From Rhodospirillales bacterium (GTDB lineage: Bacteria; Pseudomonadota; Alphaproteobacteria; Acetobacterales; Acetobacteraceae), in contig JAGWIL010000033.1 in assembly GCA_028866335.1 (NCBI GenBank), forward strand, positions 1-12,064: a stretch of 12,064 nucleotides of DNA, written 5' to 3'. Each line of letters opens with the position of its first letter. Position 1 is the first letter of the stretch. Positions 1-6,434 of the stretch are shown piece after piece. Position numbers and translations under genes: made by a program. The notes below the pieces were generated by a model. It ran no database searches. It saw only the letters and a program-made list of their open reading frames with translations, and was not told the DNA's origin.

Positions 1-588
1 GAAGCCCGTAGAGCCGTCTCGATGATCGTCGGCCGCGACCCGGAGGCGCTGAACACCCCCGGCATCGCCCGCGCCGCGCTGGAAAGCCTCGCCGAAAACG
101 CCTCGGACGGCATTATCGCCCCTTTGTTCTGGGGCGCCATTTTCGGCCTGCCCGGCATTGCTGGCTACAAGGCCATCAACACGCTGGATTCGATGATCGG
201 CCACCGCTCGCCCCGCTATCTCGCCTTCGGCTGGGCCGCCGCGCGGATTGACGACATCGCCAATCTCATTCCCGCCCGCCTCACCGCCTTGCTTTTTGCT
301 CTGGCGGCGCGGGAGAAAACCGCCGCCCTGCAAACCGCCTGGCGGGATGCAGGGCACCACCGCTCCCCCAATGGCGGCTGGCCAGAGGCCGCCATGGCCG
401 GGGCGCTGGGCTTGCGCTTGTCCGGCCCCCGCATTTACGGCAACGAGGCCGCGCACGAACCCTGGATCAACCCTGGCGGGCGCGACCCTGGGGCAGACGA
501 TATTTTCAGAGGCCTGGCGCTGTACCGGCGGATGCTGCTTCTGGCCGCCGCCGCGCTGGCCATCGCTTCTTTATTGAGGATGAGATGA
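1..588 (+). CDS. cobD: Adenosylcobinamide(-phosphate) synthase CobD/CbiB, C-terminal part (5' end outside window)
   Basis: This membrane enzyme joins adenosylcobyric acid to (R)-1-amino-2-propanol or its phosphate, giving adenosylcobinamide (phosphate). The frame is open from base 1 with no start; 195 residues are visible of a protein that is usually about 310-320 residues, so the N-terminal third lies upstream. Family hallmarks visible are ARRAVSMIVGRDPEAL (window residues 2-17), the SLAENASDGIIAPLFW segment (29-44), and GYKAINTLDSMIGHRSPRY (55-73) followed by a W-x-x-AR-x-DD-x-x-N-x-I-P-AR-L-T stretch. A hydrophobic helix with an alanine- and leucine-rich core lies at the extreme C-terminus (178-192), consistent with an inner-membrane protein. 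Its TGA overlaps the cobC ATG in an ATGA arrangement, so the two are probably translationally coupled. The identification is firm; only the start is unknown. Confidence 0.95.
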   Translation, partial: EARRAVSMIVGRDPEALNTPGIARAALESLAENASDGIIAPLFWGAIFGLPGIAGYKAINTLDSMIGHRSPRYLAFGWAAARIDDIANLIPARLTALLFALAAREKTAALQTAWRDAGHHRSPNGGWPEAAMAGALGLRLSGPRIYGNEAAHEPWINPGGRDPGADDIFRGLALYRRMLLLAAAALAIASLLRMR

Positions 589-1547
589 AACGAGACCATG
601 GCGGAAATCTCGAGGCGGCGATCCGCCAATATGGCGGCACGCGAGAGGACTGGATCGACCTTTCCACCGGCATCAACCGCCAACCGTACCCCATACCCGC
701 CATCTCCCCGGAATCCTGGTCCGCCTTGCCCACCGCCAGCGCCACCGCAAGGCTGATCGAAGCCGCCCGCATCGCCTACCGCACGCAAGCCGCCATTCTG
801 CCTTTGGCCGGGGCGCAAGCGGCCATCCAGCTCGTGCCCCTGCTATCAAAACCAGGACGGGCAAAAATCATGTCCCCCACCTATAACGAGCACGCGGCCG
901 CCTTGCGGGCCTTGGGCTGGCAAGTGGAGGAAGCCGCGACGGCAGAAGCAACCGCCGGGGCGGATCTTGCCGTGGTGGTGAACCCCAACAACCCAGACGG
1001 GCGGCGTACCAGCCGGGAAACCCTGCTGGCGCTGCTGCCCAAAACCGGGCTTCTGGTGGTGGATGAAAGCTTTGGCGACCCCTACCCCGAGCTCTCTTTA
1101 GCACCGGAAGCGGGGCGTGAAGGGCTGATCGTGCTGCGCTCCTTCGGCAAATTTTACGGGCTGGCGGGTATGCGCCTCGGCTTCGCGCTGGGCTGCGAGA
1201 ATGACATCGCCGCGCTCTCGCAGCTTGCGGGGCCATGGCCGGTCTGCGGCCCGGCTCTGGAAATTGGTGCTACAGCCCTGGCGGATTCAAGCTGGGCGCA
1301 GGCCAGCACGGCAAGGCTGATGAGCGAGATTACCCGCATGGATGTGCTCAGCCCCTGGCGCGTGGTGGGCGGAACCTGCCTGTTCCGGCTTTACAAAACG
1401 CCGGATGCCGCCGCCGCACAAAGCCAACTGGCGGAGCATCACATCTGGTCCCGCATCTTCCCTTATTCCGGCACCTGGCTTCGCCTGGGTATGCCGGGCA
1501 ATGCGGCGGAATGGGCAAGGCTCGCCACTGCCCTGGCGGCTTCGTGA
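585..1547 (+). CDS. cobC: L-threonine-O-3-phosphate decarboxylase CobC (PLP-dependent)
   Basis: In the P. denitrificans naming, CobC is the class I aminotransferase-fold enzyme that decarboxylates L-threonine phosphate to (R)-1-amino-2-propanol phosphate, the linker used by CobD. The 320-residue protein has normal family length. It starts with the typical HGGN-x-x-x-A segment (residues 5-11) and WIDLSTGINP-like WIDLSTGINR (23-32). The NPNNPDG motif is at 133-139, VVDESF at 158-163 carries the PLP-ring aspartate (D160), and SFGKFYGLAGMRLGF (186-200) holds the predicted Schiff-base lysine K189. The ATG at 585 has a GAGGA Shine-Dalgarno site at 576-580 and overlaps the cobD stop. Its own TGA overlaps the bluB ATG (TGATG). 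The neighbour pair cobD-cobC is expected because the two enzymes act in sequence. Confidence 0.94.
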   Translation: MKRDHGGNLEAAIRQYGGTREDWIDLSTGINRQPYPIPAISPESWSALPTASATARLIEAARIAYRTQAAILPLAGAQAAIQLVPLLSKPGRAKIMSPTYNEHAAALRALGWQVEEAATAEATAGADLAVVVNPNNPDGRRTSRETLLALLPKTGLLVVDESFGDPYPELSLAPEAGREGLIVLRSFGKFYGLAGMRLGFALGCENDIAALSQLAGPWPVCGPALEIGATALADSSWAQASTARLMSEITRMDVLSPWRVVGGTCLFRLYKTPDAAAAQSQLAEHHIWSRIFPYSGTWLRLGMPGNAAEWARLATALAAS

Positions 1548-2170
1548 TGGAGTTCACCCCGCAACAGGCCGCAACCCTGGCCGAGATTATGCTCTGGCGG
1601 CGGGATGTGCGGCATTTTTTGACCGACCCGGTGCCGGAAGACGTGTTGGAGCGGCTACGTTTGGCGATGGACCACGCCCCTTCGGTTGGCAATGCGCGGC
1701 CATGGCGCATCATCCGCGTGGAAAGCCCGGATTTACGCGCAGCCGTGCGGGCGGAATTCACCCGCTGCAACCAAAACGCCGCCACCACCTATGAAGGCGA
1801 ACAGGCGGCAGCCTACGCCAAACTGAAACTGGCGGGGCTGGACGCTGCCCCGGTGCAATTGGCGGTGTTTACCGAGACAGACCCTGAGGCCGGGCACAGG
1901 CTTGGCCGCGCCACCATGGAGCTGACGCTGCAACAATCCACCGCCATGGCGATTTACGCGCTCTGGCTGGCCGCACGGGCGGAAAATCTGGGCGTGGGCG
2001 CGGTTTCAATCCTGGAGCCTTCAGTAATCGAGCAATTATTCGCCGTGCCCGCCCATTGGGAATTTTCCGCCTATCTCTGCATCGGCAAACCCGCCTTCAC
2101 GGATGACACGCCGCTGCTGCACCGCGCCGAATGGCAAAGAAATGAACAGACGGTATGGGAGAAGCGGTAA
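1547..2170 (+). CDS. bluB: 5,6-dimethylbenzimidazole synthase BluB
   Basis: BluB is a nitroreductase-fold flavoenzyme that breaks down reduced FMN with molecular oxygen to give 5,6-dimethylbenzimidazole, the lower ligand of cobalamin. The 207-residue protein shows the family signatures RRDVRHF (18-24), DHAPSVGNARPWRIIRV (42-58), the RATMELTLQQSTAMAIYALWLAARAENLGVG region (about 121-151) and VSILEP (153-158). D20 and S154 are 134 residues apart, almost the spacing of the catalytic Asp32 and Ser167 known in Sinorhizobium meliloti BluB, so I infer they are the counterparts. The frame is open much further upstream, but that part overlaps cobC. The ATG at 1547 in the TGATG junction gives a correct N-terminus. 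No good Shine-Dalgarno site is visible, so expression probably depends on coupling to cobC. A tryptophan often seen in GVGWVSIL is alanine here. Confidence 0.94.
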   Translation: MEFTPQQAATLAEIMLWRRDVRHFLTDPVPEDVLERLRLAMDHAPSVGNARPWRIIRVESPDLRAAVRAEFTRCNQNAATTYEGEQAAAYAKLKLAGLDAAPVQLAVFTETDPEAGHRLGRATMELTLQQSTAMAIYALWLAARAENLGVGAVSILEPSVIEQLFAVPAHWEFSAYLCIGKPAFTDDTPLLHRAEWQRNEQTVWEKR

Positions 2171-2233
2171 CGGGTGTTATCCCGCAGCACGCGCCCCATA
2201 TCTCCTGCACAGCGCAGAGCCGTTCTGCAAAAA

Positions 2234-2238
2234 AGGAG
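2234..2238 (+). promoter_or_regulatory. Strong Shine-Dalgarno site of the CHRD-domain gene
   Basis: AGGAG lies 8 bases before the ATG at 2247, within an A-rich stretch. It fixes the start just ahead of a clean signal peptide and rejects earlier in-frame starts that would run through bluB. It is a stronger site than those of the coupled cob genes around it, which fits independent translation. Confidence 0.75.
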
Positions 2239-2246
2239 ATTTACTC

Positions 2247-2675
2247 ATGGCAATTCACTCACGCGCCGCATTGGTTGGCGCAACCGCGATTATGCTTGCG
2301 GCAGCCCCCGCAGCCTTTGCGAAAACTGTAAATTTTTCTGGCAATTTCATCACCGAAAACAACGCTACAACGCAGCCGATGGGCAGCGTTAACGGAAGCC
2401 TGGATACCGGGACCGACAAGGTAACCTATGTCATCACCTATTCCGGTCTCTCCGGCCCGGTTGTCGCCGCGCATTTCCACGGCCCTGCTTCAGCCGGGCA
2501 GACAGCCGGCGTGCTGCTGCCAATCCCCGGCCCGTTTGAAACCGGAATGCACGGCGTGCTCACCGCGAATGCCAACACAGTAAAGGCATTGCTGGCAGGC
2601 AAAACCTATGTGAATTTGCACACCGCCAAATATCAGGAAGGCGAGGCGCGGGCGCAGCTCAGCGTTACAAAGTAA
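2247..2675 (+). CDS. Secreted CHRD-domain protein
   Basis: A 142-residue protein with a Sec signal peptide: positive start (MAIHSR), hydrophobic core (residues 8-20) and a likely cleavage site after AFA (23-25). The mature part is one CHRD domain (named after chordin), a beta-sheet domain found in many bacterial secreted proteins of unknown function. Its marks are [16 protein letters not shown] (66-81) and [18 protein letters not shown] (121-138), with the domain's histidines H76, H78 and H125. It should be periplasmic or extracellular. It lies 76 bases after bluB and ends tail to tail with cobQ, overlapping it by 11 bases. Its codon use looks less GC-rich than the flanking cob genes, which hints at a separate history. 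I know of no role for CHRD proteins in B12 synthesis; it may simply sit here. The family call is firm, the function is not known. Confidence 0.85.
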   Translation: MAIHSRAALVGATAIMLAAAPAAFAKTVNFSGNFITENNATTQPMGSVNGSLDTGTDKVTYVITYSGLSGPVVAAHFHGPASAGQTAGVLLPIPGPFETGMHGVLTANANTVKALLAGKTYVNLHTAKYQEGEARAQLSVTK

Positions 2676-4122
2676 GCCTGAACAACCCGTCCACATCCAA
2701 ATGCGCTTCCAGATGGGCGGCCAGCCCGTCTAGCGCCGCTTCAATCTCCGCACCGTGGGAGCGGGCAGCCGCTTCCGCGCCCAGGCTGGCGAGGAAGGCG
2801 GCGCGGAAAGCATCCTCATGAAACAACCCATGCAGATAGCTGCCCATTATCCGCCCATCTGCTGAAACCGCGCCATCCGGCCGCGCCCCTACCATGGCAA
2901 AGGGGCGCTCGGCGTCCGGCCCCTCGCTCTGGCCGAGATGGATTTCATAACCTGAAACGGCCAAGCCGCTGGCCACATGCACAGCTTGCACCAGGCCGAG
3001 CTGCTTCTGCGGTTCCATGCGGGTGGAAATATCCAGCAGCCCCAACCCTGGCGCTATACCCGGCGGGCCTTCCAGCCCCTGGCTGTCCTCAACAATTCTC
3101 CCCAGCATCTGATAGCCGCCGCACAGGCCCAGGATACGCCCGCCGCGCCGGTGATGGGCCATAAGGTCGATATCCCAGCCCTGCTGGCGCAGAAACAGCA
3201 AATCCCCGCGGGTGGATTTGCTGCCCGGAATAATCACCAAAGCCACATCGCCGGGGATAGCCTGGCCGGGCTCCACCAGCACCAGCTCCACCCCCGGCTC
3301 AGCGCGCAGGGGGTCGAGATCGTCGAAATTGGCGATGCGGGAGAGCGCCAGGCAGGCGATCTTGATGGCCCCTGCCTTTGCCGCCACTGGGCGGGCACGG
3401 CGGAGGTCCTGCGCGTCCTCCCCCGGCAGGCGGGCAGCGCCCGAGAACCATGGGGCAACGCCATACCCCCGCCATTTCGTATGGGTTTGGATGAATTCAT
3501 AACCAGAATCGAACAATCGCGGGTTGCCCCGGAATTTATTGACGATGAAGCCCTTCACCAGCGCCGTATCTTCCGCCGCGAGCACCGCTTGCGTGCCGAT
3601 GATCTGCGCGATCACCCCACCCCGGTCGATATCCCCCACCAGCACCACCGGCACACGGGCCGCCTGGGCAAAGCCCATATTGGCGATGTCTCCCTGGCGG
3701 AGATTAACCTCGGCCGGGCTGCCCGCACCCTCCACAATCACGAGGTCATACGCAGCCTTGAGGCGGTGGAAGCTCTCCAGCACCGGCGCCAGAAGCTGCG
3801 GCTTATAGGCCCCATACTCCCGCGCCTTCAGCGTGGCCACGCGGCTGCCCTGCACGATAATCTGCGAGCCGCTCTCGGATTCGGGCTTCAGCAGCACCGG
3901 GTTCATGTCCGCGATCGGTGCCAGGCCGCAAGCCAGGGCCTGCAATGCCTGGGCGCGGCCAATCTCGCCGCCATCAACCGTTACCGCCGCGTTGTTGGAC
4001 ATGTTTTGTGGCTTGAACGGCGCCACCTTCAGCCCGCGTATGCGCGCCGCCCGGCACAGCCCCGCCACCAGCAGGGATTTGCCGACATTCGAGCCCGTGC
4101 CTTGCAGCATTAAGGTAGGCAT
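2665..4122 (-). CDS. cobQ: Adenosylcobyric acid synthase CobQ (glutamine-hydrolysing)
   Basis: CobQ (CbiP in the anaerobic naming) amidates the b, d, e and g side chains of adenosylcobyrinic acid a,c-diamide, using ATP and glutamine, to give adenosylcobyric acid. The 485 residues match the family length. The N-terminal synthetase domain opens with [12 protein letters not shown] (5-16), a dethiobiotin-synthetase-like P-loop, followed by KPQNMSNNA (37-45), [12 protein letters not shown] (130-141) and VGDIDRGG (162-169). The C-terminal class I glutaminase domain has [12 protein letters not shown] (297-308), the nucleophile elbow [10 protein letters not shown] with C334, and SYLHGLF with H431. 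The start ATG (4122-4120) overlaps the cobO stop in a TGATG junction and has a GGAG site 5 bases upstream. Its stop lies inside the 3' end of the convergent CHRD gene. Confidence 0.96.
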   Translation of the reverse strand: MPTLMLQGTGSNVGKSLLVAGLCRAARIRGLKVAPFKPQNMSNNAAVTVDGGEIGRAQALQALACGLAPIADMNPVLLKPESESGSQIIVQGSRVATLKAREYGAYKPQLLAPVLESFHRLKAAYDLVIVEGAGSPAEVNLRQGDIANMGFAQAARVPVVLVGDIDRGGVIAQIIGTQAVLAAEDTALVKGFIVNKFRGNPRLFDSGYEFIQTHTKWRGYGVAPWFSGAARLPGEDAQDLRRARPVAAKAGAIKIACLALSRIANFDDLDPLRAEPGVELVLVEPGQAIPGDVALVIIPGSKSTRGDLLFLRQQGWDIDLMAHHRRGGRILGLCGGYQMLGRIVEDSQGLEGPPGIAPGLGLLDISTRMEPQKQLGLVQAVHVASGLAVSGYEIHLGQSEGPDAERPFAMVGARPDGAVSADGRIMGSYLHGLFHEDAFRAAFLASLGAEAAARSHGAEIEAALDGLAAHLEAHLDVDGLFRLTL

Positions 4123-4742
4123 CAGAACTCCACGCCCTTTTGTGCCTTGATGCCGTCCCGGAACGGGTGCTTCGCGGCAGCCATTTCGGTTACCAGATCA
4201 GCCGCCTCGATGAGGGCTGGCTTGGCGTTGCGGCCAGTGAGCACCACATGGGTCATCGGCGGTTTTTCGGTGAGGAGGAAGTCCACCACCTCGTCGACAT
4301 CAAGATAATCATAGCGGAGCGCAATGTTGATTTCGTCCAGCAGTACCAGCCGGATCTCCGGATTGCGGATCAGCTCCTTGGCTTTTTCCCACCCCGCCTC
4401 AGCAGCTTCGATGTCCCGCGCTTTGTCCTGTGTTTCCCAGGTGAAGCCCTCGCCCATGGCGTAGAACTGGCAAAGATGCGGGAAATGTTGCGTGAGCAGC
4501 CGGCGCTCGCCTGTCTCCCACGCGCCTTTGATGAACTGCACCACCGCGCAAGGCATCTCATGCGCGATGCAGCGCAGGACCATGCCGAATCCGGCGGAGG
4601 ATTTGCCCTTGCCCGGCCCGGTATGCACGATGATCAGCCCTTTCTCCTCAGTTTTGCCCGCCATGATTTTCTCGCGCGCGGCTTTGATCCGCGCCATTTT
4701 CGCGGCGTGGCGGGCGGATTCCTCGGGCGGGATTTCAGGCAT
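4122..4742 (-). CDS. cobO: Cob(I)yrinic acid a,c-diamide adenosyltransferase CobO (BtuR/CobA type)
   Basis: This cytoplasmic enzyme transfers the 5'-deoxyadenosyl group of ATP to the Co(I) form of corrinoids, making adenosylcorrinoids for CobQ. The protein has 206 residues, close to the family norm. A basic, helical N-terminal arm (about 1-34) is followed by [19 protein letters not shown] (35-53), the BtuR-type P-loop. LLDEIN (134-139) is the Walker B-like segment, and [22 protein letters not shown] (166-187) is the signature near the C-terminus. The ATG at 4742-4740 has an AGGAG site 8 bases upstream (minus-strand complement of 4751-4755). It is the first gene of a cobO-cobQ unit that diverges from the riboswitch operon. 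No riboswitch is seen on the minus strand, so it may escape cobalamin control. Confidence 0.95.
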   Translation of the reverse strand: MPEIPPEESARHAAKMARIKAAREKIMAGKTEEKGLIIVHTGPGKGKSSAGFGMVLRCIAHEMPCAVVQFIKGAWETGERRLLTQHFPHLCQFYAMGEGFTWETQDKARDIEAAEAGWEKAKELIRNPEIRLVLLDEINIALRYDYLDVDEVVDFLLTEKPPMTHVVLTGRNAKPALIEAADLVTEMAAAKHPFRDGIKAQKGVEF

Positions 4743-4795
4743 GGCTGGCTCTCCTTGACTCTGCCCCGCACATGCGGCCTTGTGCCGGGGTTCGT

Positions 4796-4972
4796 ACTGG
4801 TGCCTGGCTTATGTCAGGCCAAAAGGGAATGCGATAGGGGAAACCCAAAGCGCAGCCGCCCCCGCGACCGTGACCGGAGAGGTTGCCCAATGCCACTGGC
4901 GATAAGCCGGGAAGGCGGGCGCCGCAGGGCTTAACCCGCCCCTATCCGTAAGCCGGGAGACCTGCCAGCACA
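4796..4972 (+). ncRNA. Cobalamin (adenosylcobalamin-type) riboswitch
   Basis: The conserved core of the cobalamin aptamer is easy to follow on the plus strand. GGTGCC is at 4799-4804, AAAAGGGAA at 4821-4829, GCCCCCGCGACCGTGA-like core at 4858-4872, GCCACTG at 4892-4898 and GGGAAGGCG at 4909-4917. The B12 box AGCCGGGAGACCTGCC is at 4951-4966. Order and spacing match the family. The AAAAGGGAA-containing form is the type usually associated with adenosylcobalamin. It precedes the DUF1636-cobW-cobN operon by about 95 bases, so binding of cobalamin should repress cobalt delivery and corrin-ring synthesis. The outer boundaries are approximate because the closing stem is not sharply defined by eye. 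Confidence 0.93.
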
Positions 4973-5066
4973 AAGGATTGGACGAGCGGACGGGGTGTGC
5001 CGCTGCGGGTTCTTGCACGCTTGCCGTGCCCCGTTGCGCGCGCCCTGTTTCTGGATTGAGGGGTTT
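4973..5066 (+). promoter_or_regulatory. Riboswitch expression platform and leader of the DUF1636-cobW operon
   Basis: This stretch joins the aptamer to the first start codon. Bases 4989-4999 can pair with 5025-5035 (ACGGGG with CCCCGT at the core, extended by several G-T pairs), forming a long hairpin. No run of T follows it, so a classical intrinsic terminator is unlikely. The CCCC at 5029-5032, or CCCT at 5043-5046, could instead pair with the Shine-Dalgarno sequence GAGGGG at 5058-5063. This suggests control of ribosome access rather than termination. The pairings are read by eye and the mechanism is inference. Confidence 0.45.
5058..5063 (+). promoter_or_regulatory. Shine-Dalgarno site of the DUF1636 gene
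   Basis: GAGGGG lies only 3 bases before the ATG at 5067, which is rather close. It supports this ATG over the in-frame GTG at 4995, which falls in the leader hairpin and would add a tail unlike the family. It is the probable target of riboswitch control. Confidence 0.55.
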
Positions 5067-5426
5067 ATGAGCGCGACACTTCACGTTTGCATCACCTGCC
5101 GGGCCGGGCAGCCACTGGTTGAGGGCGAGCCCTGCGCCGGGGCGCGGGTGCATGAGGCGATTGCCGCCCTGCCCGTGTCGGCGGGCGTGGTTGTGAAGCC
5201 GGTGGAATGCCTTTCCGCCTGCACGAAGGGGGCTTCCATCGCCCTCACCGGGGCTGGGCGCTGGTCTTACATTTACGGGCCGGTGAGCGAGGCGGATGCC
5301 GCCGCGATTCTGGATGGGGCGGCGGCTTATGCGCAAACGCCGGATGGCATCGTGCCCTGGCGGGAGCGCCCGGCCCTGTTCCGCAAAAACGTGATCGCCC
5401 GCTTGCCAGCATTGGAAACCCCATGA
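5067..5426 (+). CDS. DUF1636 family protein, ferredoxin-like, probable metal/Fe-S binder
   Basis: A 119-residue soluble protein of the DUF1636 family (COG5469, predicted metal-binding), whose genes are often found beside cobW in alphaproteobacteria. It starts with the family-typical LHVCITC (5-11). Cysteines lie at 8, 11, 23, 48 and 52. The set C11, C23, C48-x3-C52, in VECLSACTKG, resembles thioredoxin-fold [2Fe-2S] ferredoxins, in which two cysteines near the first strand and a C-x3-C later hold the cluster. Further marks are GRWSYIYG (63-70) and VPWRERP (94-100). It is the first gene after the cobalamin riboswitch, and its TGA overlaps the cobW ATG (ATGA). A role in electron supply or cobalt handling for CobG, CobN or cobalt reduction is plausible but unproven. 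Confidence 0.85.
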   Translation: MSATLHVCITCRAGQPLVEGEPCAGARVHEAIAALPVSAGVVVKPVECLSACTKGASIALTGAGRWSYIYGPVSEADAAAILDGAAAYAQTPDGIVPWRERPALFRKNVIARLPALETP

Positions 5427-6433
5427 CCGATCTTGCGAAAATCCCCGTCACCATCGTCACCGGCTTTCTGGGTGCTGGCAAAACCACGCTGATCAAACAT
5501 CTGCTGGCCAACCCCGGCGGCAAACGCCTGGCGGTGCTGGTGAATGAATTCGGCAGTTTGGGCGTGGATGGGGAAATTTTACGCGGCTGCGCGGATGAGA
5601 ATTGCCCGGAGGAAGCGATTCTGGAGCTGGCGAATGGCTGCATCTGCTGCACGGTGGCGGATGAGTTTATCCCCACCATGGAAAAGCTGCTGGCGCTGGA
5701 AAAGAAGCCAGATCATATCCTCATCGAGACCTCGGGCCTGGCTTTGCCGAAGCCATTATTGAAGGCGTTTGACTGGCCGGAAATTCGTTCGCGCGTGACC
5801 GTGGATGGCGTGGTGGCGATGGCGGATGCGGAAACTGTTTCCGCTGGACAGTTCGCGCCAGAGCCGGGGCGCAATGGCAATGAGCATGACACGCCGCTTT
5901 CGGAAGTGTTCGGCGACCAGATGGCCTGCGCGGATTTGATTTTGCTCTCAAAAGCCGATCTCGCCGGGGCGGAGAAGCTGGCCCAGGCGCGGGAAATTGT
6001 GGCCAAGGCGTTGCCGCGCCCGGTGCCGATGCTGCCCATTACCGAGGGGGTGATCGAGGCGCGTATTCTGCTGGGGCTGGAAGCGGCGGCGGAAGATGAT
6101 GTGGCAGCCAGGCCCTCGCACCATGATGGCGAGGCAGAGCACGAGCACGACGATTTTTCCACGATCATGGTGGAGCTGCCGGAGCAGGAATCTGCCGCCC
6201 CCTTGCTGGCGGCTTTGGAAAACCTGGTCCGCGAGCATAAAATTTTGCGCATGAAGGGACATGTGGCCATTGCGGGCAAGCCGATGCGCCTTTTGGTGCA
6301 GGCGGTGGGGGCCAGGGTGCGCAGCCAGTTCGACCAGCCCTGGGGGGCTGAGCCCCGCGCCTCGCGGCTGGTGGTGATCGCCGAGCGCGGGGATTTGAAC
6401 GAACGCAAAATTCGCCAGGCTTTAGCGGGCTAA
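5423..6433 (+). CDS. cobW: CobW, G3E-family GTPase, probable cobalt chaperone
   Basis: CobW belongs to the COG0523 branch of G3E P-loop GTPases and is thought to deliver Co(II) for cobalamin synthesis in a GTP-dependent way. The 336-residue protein has the Walker A motif GFLGAGKTT (14-22), VNEFGSLGVD (40-49), the metal-binding G-C-x-C-C motif (72-76), ETSGLALP in the middle of the GTPase domain, and LSKADL as the guanine-specificity segment. A histidine- and acid-rich linker (HHDGEAEHEHDD, 233-244) separates the GTPase domain from the CobW C-terminal domain and could bind metal. The start at 5423 overlaps the DUF1636 stop by four bases; the frame is open further upstream but would run through DUF1636. 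It is directly followed by cobN, its likely client or client pathway. Confidence 0.95.
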   Translation: MTDLAKIPVTIVTGFLGAGKTTLIKHLLANPGGKRLAVLVNEFGSLGVDGEILRGCADENCPEEAILELANGCICCTVADEFIPTMEKLLALEKKPDHILIETSGLALPKPLLKAFDWPEIRSRVTVDGVVAMADAETVSAGQFAPEPGRNGNEHDTPLSEVFGDQMACADLILLSKADLAGAEKLAQAREIVAKALPRPVPMLPITEGVIEARILLGLEAAAEDDVAARPSHHDGEAEHEHDDFSTIMVELPEQESAAPLLAALENLVREHKILRMKGHVAIAGKPMRLLVQAVGARVRSQFDQPWGAEPRASRLVVIAERGDLNERKIRQALAG

Positions 6434-6434
6434 A

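Noticed and set aside
2214..2228. Small inverted repeat GCAGA/TCTGC between bluB and the CHRD gene as a terminator
   Set aside because: The stem is only five pairs and is followed by A's on the plus strand, not T's; on the minus strand the T's come before the stem. It does not fit an intrinsic terminator.
2977..4113. A 378-codon open frame on the plus strand opposite cobQ
   Set aside because: It is antisense to a clearly conserved cobQ, has the arginine- and histidine-rich look of a shadow frame in GC-rich DNA, and shows no known domain.
4755..4783. TTGACT with CCTTGT 17 bases later as the plus-strand promoter of the riboswitch operon
   Set aside because: The first element and its position suit a promoter, but the second is a poor match to a -10 box, so I do not list it as a feature.
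4995..5066. Upstream GTG start that would lengthen the DUF1636 protein by 24 residues
   Set aside because: It lies in the leader hairpin, has no good ribosome site and adds a sequence unlike the family, whereas the ATG at 5067 has GAGGGG before it and gives the usual N-terminus.
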